This document shows positions 7,736 through 14,120 of a stretch of DNA of 64,000 bases, piece after piece (position 1 is the stretch's first letter; each line of letters starts with the position of its first letter). Source of the stretch: a virus. The stretch spans positions 124,001 through 188,000 of IMG/VR virus record IMGVR_UViG_3300037054_000148. One strand, 5' to 3'. The position numbers and the translations under genes were made by a program. The notes under the pieces are model-generated. The model ran no database searches and was not told the DNA's origin. It was given only the letters and a program-made list of their open reading frames with translations.

Positions 7736-8712
7736 TGAAAAACGCCGCTCTTCCCGATACTATTAATCTTCCCAAACAACCGATGTCTAAGGAGTTTGAT
7801 GCGGTTCGCCGCACCTATCAGACTATGGCAGATGAGGGCATTCAAGCCTTGAGTTGGAGAGAGTTCCAACAAAAGTTCCAACAGGCCGTGAAGCAGTATC
7901 CTCAATTGTTCACAGAAATTCGCCACAATAAACCCACTGTCCAGCAGTCTGATCTGAAGAGTTGGGTTGATAAGCAGCAGAGCCGTGGAAACTATAATAT
8001 CACCTATGATAAATATCATAGTCCCGAGCACTCCTACCGAGATGTTGAACAATTGGTTATGCAGTTGAACAGGGGAGCCGATGCAAATAAAATATTGGAA
8101 GAGGACTCTCCGTTAGGTCAATTTATTGATATGGTAGGTCAGGCTAGTGGGCCTTCTGGGCACCCCGCCAAACGAGATACAGTAGGGTGGCTGCGGGTTG
8201 ACTTCGTGGATGAAGACTACCTGTTTGTTGACGAGATTCAGTCTGATTTGGTAAACGGAGTCTCCCAGGCTCAGGCATTTCTTAAGCACCCAAACTATCA
8301 GGCATGGTATGAGGCTCAGAATGCTGGGGTCAGAACCCAGATTGACGCGATTCCCGATGCGAGACAGCGGTTCAATGGAGCAAAGGGCCAGTTTCAAATG
8401 ATGGGTTACACGATTGAGAGTCTAGAAGAAATCAAGGGTAAACTAGTCCAGTTGTTTGAAGATTGGAGCGAGTATGCGTTAGCCACAATCTTGGAAATTG
8501 CAAGGTCACACGGGATCAAATATGTGGCCATTAATAGCTCTGACAGTATTGCTACGAGAGACCCCTCGGTAGACCCACAGAAAATCAAGATGTATTACGA
8601 TAATCTGGCAAAATCCTTTGGATTCAAAAAAGAGAAGGTCGATACGGGCCAGATTTCAGGCATCTTCTGGGTCCGCAAGGCTTCTATTCCCTCCTACCTG
8701 ACAGCCCGGTAA
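7735..8712 (+). CDS. Protein with an EIQSD motif, GNAT-like C terminus
   Basis: I place the start at the ATG at 7735, which overlaps the previous stop; AGGGAG lies upstream. The 325-residue protein has VGWLRVDFVDEDYLFVDEIQSD at about residues 150-172. This resembles the (F/W)xxEIQSD(W/L) signature seen in large polyvalent phage and plasmid proteins, which precedes a helix and an acetyltransferase-like end. Consistent with that, the C terminus has ATILEIARSHGIKYVAIN and MYYDNLAKSFGFKKE, the latter typical of the last strand-helix unit of GNAT folds. Catalysis and substrate are unknown. It might modify host or virion components after injection, but this is inference. Confidence 0.55.
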   Translation: MKNAALPDTINLPKQPMSKEFDAVRRTYQTMADEGIQALSWREFQQKFQQAVKQYPQLFTEIRHNKPTVQQSDLKSWVDKQQSRGNYNITYDKYHSPEHSYRDVEQLVMQLNRGADANKILEEDSPLGQFIDMVGQASGPSGHPAKRDTVGWLRVDFVDEDYLFVDEIQSDLVNGVSQAQAFLKHPNYQAWYEAQNAGVRTQIDAIPDARQRFNGAKGQFQMMGYTIESLEEIKGKLVQLFEDWSEYALATILEIARSHGIKYVAINSSDSIATRDPSVDPQKIKMYYDNLAKSFGFKKEKVDTGQISGIFWVRKASIPSYLTAR

Positions 8713-8716
8713 GGAC

Positions 8717-8762
8717 AAGTCTTCATCACAAATGGACTTCCTAATTCTTAGGATGTAGACTT
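8717..8762 (+). promoter_or_regulatory. Stem-loop, possible terminator or leader structure
   Basis: AAGTCTTCATC and GATGTAGACTT pair over 11 positions with one T-T mismatch around a 24-base loop, followed by a few T residues. The large loop and weak T run make a terminator uncertain. The next gene starts 16 bases downstream. Confidence 0.4.
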
Positions 8763-8777
8763 TTACTAGGAGCCCCT

Positions 8778-8981
8778 ATGACTACAAAAATTGCTGCCGT
8801 TGACGCTGAGGCGATGAACAACCTCTTCGCTGAAGAACTCACTAAGACAGGTTCTAAGGTCGCTGCCGGAGAAAAGCTCCAGTGCTTTGACGATCACAAG
8901 GATTATGTGTCCACCCTCGAATCCGTCCTGAGTGACGACAAGAACGATGCGTGGGAACCAAATGACATGATTCTCGATTAA
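8778..8981 (+). CDS. Small hypothetical protein
   Basis: A 67-residue acidic protein with a good ribosome site (TAGGAG, 6 bases before the ATG). It has an alanine-rich N terminus (KIAAVDAEAMNNLFAEEL) and an acidic C terminus (WEPNDMILD). No known family is recognised. It is bracketed by two stem-loops, so its message may be separately processed or regulated. Confidence 0.7.
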   Translation: MTTKIAAVDAEAMNNLFAEELTKTGSKVAAGEKLQCFDDHKDYVSTLESVLSDDKNDAWEPNDMILD

Positions 8982-9026
8982 TCGAGATAAATAATGAAGC
9001 TCTCGGCTGGCCTAGTTCTCTCAGGT

Positions 9027-9087
9027 TTGAGAACACAAGAACAAGGACGGATAAAATCATCCGCCCTTTCCCGTTCTGTGTTTTCAA
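9027..9087 (+). promoter_or_regulatory. Long imperfect stem-loop upstream of the sigma-like gene
   Basis: TTGAGAACAC pairs with GTGTTTTCAA (one G-T), then AGAAC with GTTCT, then CGGAT with ATCCG around an AAAATC loop, giving a stacked hairpin of about 60 nt with small bulges. It ends 14 bases before the ATG at 9102 and leaves the ribosome site GGTGAG free. It has no T run, so RNase processing or transcript protection is more likely than termination. Confidence 0.55.
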
Positions 9088-9101
9088 GTCTGGTGAGAAT
9101 T

Positions 9102-9899
9102 ATGAGTTTCAACGAGGATTTCAACATCTATGTTCATGAGGCCCTAAAGGCCCATAATCTCCCTATTGACCCAAAAATGGACTGGGCCAAGTGGCTCAAT
9201 GCAGTGTATCGAACCAAGGTCGCCCCTCATAACGAGGAAATGCGTGATGAGGCGATTCACGAAGTCCTGGTCCACCACTTGTTCGAAGAAAAGTCGGATG
9301 TGTTGAGTAAATTTGACCCAGCCCGACTCCCTGAGAAAGTTCAGCAACGCCCTCTTGAAGAACAGGTTTCTTCTTATCTGAAAACCTGCTTTATTTACAT
9401 GATGGGAGACGCAATTAAGTATCTCCGTAAAATGTATCCCGAACAGGAGACCGCGATGGGTCTGACTACAGAAGATCCTGACGCCCCGAGCATTCTTAAC
9501 AAAATTCAACATGGAGTGGTCGATCAGGAAGAGGAGGAGCTTGTACAGAATGTTGAAATGCGTAAACTCCGTCATGCTTTTGACGAATGGTGTACACGAA
9601 AGCTACGGCCAGCTACGGCCAAGCAGATAAGGCAGTTTTTCGATCTGATTATCATCTTTGATGGGGGTCAGGGAGAGATGCTAGATGAGTTTGCTTCTCG
9701 TTCTGGGGTTAGTCGTGCGAGAGCCAACCAGCTTCTGTACCATGAATTACCCCGCTACCTACGTCAATTCTCTAGTTCCCCGGAAGGAAAAGGTTTTAGT
9801 CTTGCTAAGCGTATTCGCACCAAGATTGAAAACGAAGGGCGTGAATCCAAACAGCCTGCGGTCGAACCAGAACCAGAACTTGCCCAATCAAACCCCTAA
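9102..9899 (+). CDS. Sigma-factor-like protein
   Basis: The frame is open from 8994, but that start would run through a long stem-loop. The ATG at 9102 follows GGTGAG and is preferred (265 residues). The order of features fits a divergent ECF-type sigma factor. A region-2-like helical segment has EEMRDEAIHEVLVHHLF, an FDPAR turn and YLKTCFIYMMGDAIKYLRK. An acidic linker follows, then a region-4-like segment ends in the helix-turn-helix LDEFASRSGVSRARANQLL. Such phage proteins bind host RNA polymerase core and redirect it to phage promoters. Sequence similarity is low, so the role is inferred from the pattern. A poly-acid/proline tail ends the protein. Confidence 0.6.
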   Translation: MSFNEDFNIYVHEALKAHNLPIDPKMDWAKWLNAVYRTKVAPHNEEMRDEAIHEVLVHHLFEEKSDVLSKFDPARLPEKVQQRPLEEQVSSYLKTCFIYMMGDAIKYLRKMYPEQETAMGLTTEDPDAPSILNKIQHGVVDQEEEELVQNVEMRKLRHAFDEWCTRKLRPATAKQIRQFFDLIIIFDGGQGEMLDEFASRSGVSRARANQLLYHELPRYLRQFSSSPEGKGFSLAKRIRTKIENEGRESKQPAVEPEPELAQSNP

Positions 9900-9916
9900 T
9901 CCTTTGGAGGAACCTC

Positions 9917-10399
9917 ATGCGTGAGAAAAGAGAACTAGAAACCCCGGTTGTTGCTGCTGAACAGCCCGTCAAATTTGCCCGATTCAAGCAGATTGCCAAT
10001 GAAGATCCTGCCGCTCTGTCGGATGCCCTGTGTGAATTGTCAGAGGCATTTTCCAGTATGGCAGAGGCTTCAGAAGCATTGATCGAGAACCTCGATCTAA
10101 CCCCAACCCCTAAAGAAGCCTCTATTCGTGAAAAAGTAGCAGCCCGAAAGAAGTTCGCTACTATGTTGAAGAAGTTGGCTGAAGAGGCCCCCGAGAAGGT
10201 GGAAGAAGCTCTAAACGAGATTTATAACGCCGTAGATGAAGTGGCTCTCGCAATTGAGAACCTTTCTGGTAATCTTGGCTTTAATCTTGGAGAGACCGCT
10301 GAAGAACCAGTTGAGGGACCAGTAGATGAGGTTGAATTGGCTGAAGAGCATCTTGGAGAGCCCCCAGTTGCCCCAGCCGAAGAAAAATGCATGATGTAA
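9917..10399 (+). CDS. Hypothetical helical acidic protein
   Basis: The 160-residue protein starts at an ATG preceded by TTGGAGGA. It is almost wholly predicted helical and rich in Ala, Glu and Leu, with two related segments (FARFKQIANEDP near residue 20 and FATMLKKLAEEAPEKV near 75) each leading into an amphipathic helix. The C terminus is acidic and proline-rich. No domain is recognised. Helical bundles of this type occur in phage internal head or chaperone-like proteins. It lies at the end of a transcription unit before a 17-bp stem structure. Confidence 0.6.
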   Translation: MREKRELETPVVAAEQPVKFARFKQIANEDPAALSDALCELSEAFSSMAEASEALIENLDLTPTPKEASIREKVAARKKFATMLKKLAEEAPEKVEEALNEIYNAVDEVALAIENLSGNLGFNLGETAEEPVEGPVDEVELAEEHLGEPPVAPAEEKCMM

Positions 10400-10412
10400 T
10401 GCATCACAAAAT

Positions 10413-10462
10413 TAAGCTAAACTGCGTGATAGGTAAAAATTACCCTCACGCAGTTTAGCTTA
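10413..10462 (+). repeat. Strong inverted repeat (17-bp perfect stem)
   Basis: TAAGCTAAACTGCGTGA (10413-10429) is perfectly complementary to 10446-10462, and the enclosed bases contain a second small hairpin (GGTAA-AAA-TTACC). There is no following T run, so it is not a standard terminator. It lies just before a homing endonuclease gene and may be a processing site, a bidirectional terminator using a factor, or a feature of the insertion boundary. Confidence 0.8.
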
Positions 10463-10503
10463 TACAGTAATATACAGAAGAATCACATCTTAAGGAGCTT
10501 GAT

Positions 10504-11193
10504 TTGGGCGCACGAAGAATCTATAAGAAACAACCGTACGAAACTGGTATTTACCACATAAAAAACAGTGTGACTGGTAAATACTACATCGGTTCCTCAA
10601 TTGAATTATCGAAACGAATGGGGAGGCACCTGTGGGGACTGCGAAAAGGTATTCATCATTCACTCAAGCTCCAGAGGTCTTTCGATAAGCACGGTGAAGT
10701 TGCGTTCGAATTCAAGATCCTGCTGGTGTGCGAGGCCAAGGATGTCGAGATGTTCGAGACCAGAGCCATCCATGCCTATGACTCTTACCAGAATGGCTAC
10801 AACGTAGCCCCAGAGGCCAAGGGAGGGTTCATGCGGGGCCGCAAGTGGCCCGAGAGGACTAAGGAAGCTAGAGTCGAAGCTATGCGAGGGCGCACTCACA
10901 CAGAAGAGTCAAAAGCACGAATTCGAGAAGGACTAGCCAAACTGACTGAAGAAGAGAAGCAGGCCCATCGAGATTGTATTGGGGCCGCTAATCGTAAACC
11001 TAAAAGTGAGAAAGGCAAGAAAGCCATCATCCAGGGATTGAAGAAACGCTATGAGTCCGCTAAGGCGCATGAACAGACGGCAGAGGCCACAAGAAATTCT
11101 TGGGCTGCAAGGCGGGAAAAATACGGCCCGACTGGACGAAAACCGAAAAATAGTGCAGTTGTAAGTTGTTCTGAGGAGGTGATTTACGGCTGA
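10504..11193 (+). CDS. GIY-YIG homing endonuclease
   Basis: The gene starts at TTG, 6 bases after AAGGAG. The 229-residue product has the nuclease signature ETGIYHIKN then KYYIGSS, the RMGRH basic segment, a central KHGEVAFEF strand and an ETRAIHAYDS segment carrying the metal-binding glutamate. The C-terminal two thirds hold NUMOD3-like motifs (MRGRKWPERTKEARVEAM, MRGRTHTEESKARI) followed by a lysine-rich helical region. The last codons of the gene contain the GGAGGTGA ribosome site of the next gene, so it is inserted tightly into that leader. It is a selfish element by family knowledge. The cleavage site is unknown. Confidence 0.92.
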   Translation: MGARRIYKKQPYETGIYHIKNSVTGKYYIGSSIELSKRMGRHLWGLRKGIHHSLKLQRSFDKHGEVAFEFKILLVCEAKDVEMFETRAIHAYDSYQNGYNVAPEAKGGFMRGRKWPERTKEARVEAMRGRTHTEESKARIREGLAKLTEEEKQAHRDCIGAANRKPKSEKGKKAIIQGLKKRYESAKAHEQTAEATRNSWAARREKYGPTGRKPKNSAVVSCSEEVIYG

Positions 11194-11233
11194 GAATTCG
11201 CCTTATTTCGAGTCAATTGTAGCATCTAGGGCT

Positions 11234-11935
11234 ATGCTCTTGGACCCCGATGACTACCAGGGAGACCACACCCTTTCCTTGGAAACTCAGGCAGATATGG
11301 TCTCTCAAAGTACCATATCCTACATCCAGGACAATTTTGGCAAATTTATGGAATATCTGAAGTTTTTGAGTTTCGAAGACCAAGAACTGCTCCTATCCTA
11401 CTATTTGCTTAGTAAAACCCAATGGTCTATAGCGCGACTTCACGGTTCCACACAGACAATTTGCAGTTTCAAATTGCGCCTAGCCATGAAACGTCTAGGC
11501 ACCTATATTCTCATGGGTATCCCTTCAAAGGAAAAGATAAACCAGACGTTAGGGACCATTGATATGGTGAATTTTCAACCGGAAGAGTCTGCCGCCCCCA
11601 TCCCTTATTCGGATATGATTGACCTCTATGCTAAGACCCGTTCTTTCAAGACTGTGGCGTTGGCTTTTGGGGTAAAGCGTCCCGATGTGAGAAGAGCCCT
11701 CTCCTCTCTCTCTAAAACCCTCCTAGCCACCAAGGAATCTCCTACGTTGGCCCTAGGAGCCTATGTATTCGGCTTAATTGACAAGGCATCCGCACAGGGA
11801 AGGGGCCTGAGCCAGCGAGAACGTGCCAAGATATGCCCCATTTACCGAAGAGACCCAGACATGCTGGGGAAATTCGAAATCAACGTAGCAGCCCCAGAAT
11901 TTGATCATTTCCTTCTGTCTCGTGCGAACAATTAA
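11234..11935 (+). CDS. Helix-turn-helix sigma-like protein
   Basis: From the ATG at 11234 the product has 233 residues. The best ribosome site (GGAGGTGA, 11175-11182) lies 50 bases upstream and points to an ACG codon at 11186, in frame, which would add AENSPYFESIVASRA; the true start is therefore unsure. The sequence FEDQELLLSYYLLSKTQWSIARLHGSTQTICSFKLRLAMKRLG looks like a sigma region 4 helix-turn-helix. A second HTH-like unit follows (YAKTRSFKTVALAFGVKRPDVRRAL). It could be a DNA-binding regulator or sigma-like factor. It precedes a run of virion-type genes. Confidence 0.55.
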   Translation: MLLDPDDYQGDHTLSLETQADMVSQSTISYIQDNFGKFMEYLKFLSFEDQELLLSYYLLSKTQWSIARLHGSTQTICSFKLRLAMKRLGTYILMGIPSKEKINQTLGTIDMVNFQPEESAAPIPYSDMIDLYAKTRSFKTVALAFGVKRPDVRRALSSLSKTLLATKESPTLALGAYVFGLIDKASAQGRGLSQRERAKICPIYRRDPDMLGKFEINVAAPEFDHFLLSRANN

Positions 11936-11989
11936 GACCATCGCTAAAAAAGACTATCTGACCCATTAATGAAATGGAGTCGCACACCC

Positions 11990-12283
11990 ATGCAAGCCGA
12001 TATTAACCAGCAAGTTTACTACCTATCTGGCAAGCCCCAGAAGCTGGCGTCTTCGAAACGAGCGTCAGATAAAGGGTTGAAGAAGGCTGCGTCGATGGGG
12101 CTCATCAGGGTCGCTGGAAACTTTTTCGAATGCCCAAGCAGTAAGGATTTATGGAAAGTGGACGGGGATAAAGTGAAACGTGTGTCTTCAGTAGAAGTGG
12201 ACTTCAACGAAAAACTTTCCGCAGCCGACCCTGAAGATCCCAATGGATATTTGAAAGATATCCTGGCCCAACTCGATTTCTAA
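11990..12283 (+). CDS. Small hypothetical protein
   Basis: The ATG at 11990 follows GGAG and is preferred over the ATG at 11969, which lacks a ribosome site. The 97-residue protein has a basic N-terminal half (KPQKLASSKRASDKGLKKAA) and a strand-rich middle resembling a short beta unit (FECPSSKDLWKVDGDKVKRV), ending in an acidic tail (YLKDILAQLDF). No family is recognised. It is 14 bp upstream of the next start and appears part of the same operon. Confidence 0.6.
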   Translation: MQADINQQVYYLSGKPQKLASSKRASDKGLKKAASMGLIRVAGNFFECPSSKDLWKVDGDKVKRVSSVEVDFNEKLSAADPEDPNGYLKDILAQLDF

Positions 12284-12297
12284 AAAGGTAAACCCTA

Positions 12298-13620
12298 ATG
12301 GACGACAACAAGCAATTCTCTCTTATCGACTCTTTCCTTCAGGATGTAGAACCCGACTATGGGAATATTGGCCTAAAAAAGCCTCAGAAGATGGATGAGC
12401 AATTCACTGATGCCTCGTCCCAGGTGGATAACGCCTTCCTTGACCAAATTGGGGGGAGGTCCGAGCACACTGTTGTTCCTTCTGGCCGAACTGCTGCTGG
12501 GGGTCGTGAGACTAAACCCATCAGGGACGCGACTACCGGAGACTCTGCTCTTGCTGATGCGTTCAAAGCCCTTGGAGCCGTAGAGCAGCATAACGAGCTT
12601 GATGTGCTCACGGATGCAGAAATCAAAAATCGTGTCAATTACCTACTGAGTTTGGGACACAAACCCAGTCGTGTGGCGGGTATGATGGAGAAGATGGCCG
12701 AGTCGGCTCTGAAGGTCTATGACAAGAAGACCACAACTGAGTTTCTTAAAGATCAGGCTGGGCAGGCTGGACTGGCCTATTTGGAGCCTAATTTTTACAT
12801 GAATTCTTGTGTGGCATCTGCTAAGGAGATCCAGAAGAACGGTCATCTAAACGCTATGTCAGTTAAAAAGATTGCCGCTTGCCCCGGATGCAAGTATAAC
12901 AATTGCGGTAATTGCACCCTTTATAGCCGCCCCATTGTTGCTTCGGCCAAAGAGCTTGAGACTGTGGTCAAGGCAAATTTGAAGGCCAAGGATATAAAAA
13001 TTGCCGGAACTTTGAAATCCACATTAGTCAAGATGCACGAAGGTGGGGAAAAAGAGGCCCAGGCCCTCCCATATAGCCGGAATACTGAAAAGTATGTGGT
13101 CAGGACTGCTGGTGATAAGCAGTCTATGGTCCACAAAGAGGCCAGTGTTGAAGAGATTGGCACTATGGTCAGTTCAGGCATCCCCCTTAAGGATGTGTAT
13201 AAGACCGCTGCGGCTCAGTATGGTAAGACTTCTGCAATGGCTGCGATTAAACGCTACATTACGGGCCTTAAGAAGAGTGGTGCAAAAGTGGTGCTGGCTG
13301 CGGTTGACTGCACTCTGCTGAAAAACAAGCTAGCAACTGGAAATGCCATTGTTGGTGAGAGTAAGTGTGCCTCCTGCTCCTATCGAAACGGAATGCACTG
13401 CGGTTTGACTGGTGGGACGCTCCTGACATTCCCTGGGATGGATCGCGTATCTTCTAAACATATCGCTCACGAAGGCGTGAAAGACGGGCGTGAAGTTCTA
13501 TTTGAGTTTGACCTTCTTGACACCGGAGAAGATAGCCCCATCGAGTATAAGGAAGTGCCAGAGCAGGCAGATACTGATGTGGAACTGACTCGTTCGTCAG
13601 AAATCAACATCGAGGACTAA
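12298..13620 (+). CDS. Hypothetical protein with two cysteine clusters
   Basis: The 440-residue protein has an acidic N-terminal region, a helical middle, and two cysteine-rich clusters that could bind zinc: CPGCKYNNCGNC around residues 198-209 and CASCSYRNGMHC about 150 residues later. The two clusters look like related units, each following a CxxxKN/LKNKLATG-type helix. Its stop is directly followed by the next ATG (TAAATGG), showing coupling. Cys-rich virion proteins of this size occur in large phages, but I cannot name the family. A DNA- or protein-binding structural role is possible. Confidence 0.6.
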   Translation: MDDNKQFSLIDSFLQDVEPDYGNIGLKKPQKMDEQFTDASSQVDNAFLDQIGGRSEHTVVPSGRTAAGGRETKPIRDATTGDSALADAFKALGAVEQHNELDVLTDAEIKNRVNYLLSLGHKPSRVAGMMEKMAESALKVYDKKTTTEFLKDQAGQAGLAYLEPNFYMNSCVASAKEIQKNGHLNAMSVKKIAACPGCKYNNCGNCTLYSRPIVASAKELETVVKANLKAKDIKIAGTLKSTLVKMHEGGEKEAQALPYSRNTEKYVVRTAGDKQSMVHKEASVEEIGTMVSSGIPLKDVYKTAAAQYGKTSAMAAIKRYITGLKKSGAKVVLAAVDCTLLKNKLATGNAIVGESKCASCSYRNGMHCGLTGGTLLTFPGMDRVSSKHIAHEGVKDGREVLFEFDLLDTGEDSPIEYKEVPEQADTDVELTRSSEINIED

Positions 13621-14118
13621 ATGGAAAAAGACGGATTAATCACTTTTACGGTTCAGTCCACAGAGGCGGCTGGGAAGCCCTCTGAGGGGGAACTGTCAAA
13701 GCGTATGGTTGAGATTCTGGGGAAAATTAATGACCCCAGCCAGCCCGTATCCGAAATTAATCGACTGATTGCCGGTGAGATTGCCGTGGTCACGGGGGAG
13801 ATGAGTATGCTCTCTCAGGCCAATATGTACAAGCAGAAGCTCTATACCGAACAGATCAGATCTCTCAGAGATCTCTCTAAGACCCTCAGTGAGTCTGAGC
13901 TTCTTTCTAAGAAGGATTTCTTGAACTTTGATGGTCCGAAGTTCCAGTTCGTTTTCCAGGAACTTGCCGGTGCGGTTAGAAAGTCAGCCAAAGACTCCGG
14001 ATTCAGCGAAGATCAAACCAACACTCTGCTCCGTAATTTCCGAGACACGGTAACTCAGATGGAACCAGAGCTTCGCAAACAAACCGAAAAAATTGATTCC
14101 AGTTTTCTTCAGAGGTAA
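13621..14118 (+). CDS. Hypothetical helical protein
   Basis: The 165-residue product starts immediately after the previous stop. It is predicted mostly helical with a heptad-like middle (EQIRSLRDLSKTLSESELLSKKDFL) and a C-terminal amphipathic helix (FRDTVTQMEPELRKQTEKID). No Cys, no signal peptide and no known motif are seen. It lies between the cysteine-cluster protein and a 911-residue protein in what appears to be one operon. It may be an assembly partner of either. Confidence 0.55.
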   Translation: MEKDGLITFTVQSTEAAGKPSEGELSKRMVEILGKINDPSQPVSEINRLIAGEIAVVTGEMSMLSQANMYKQKLYTEQIRSLRDLSKTLSESELLSKKDFLNFDGPKFQFVFQELAGAVRKSAKDSGFSEDQTNTLLRNFRDTVTQMEPELRKQTEKIDSSFLQR

Positions 14119-14120
14119 TA

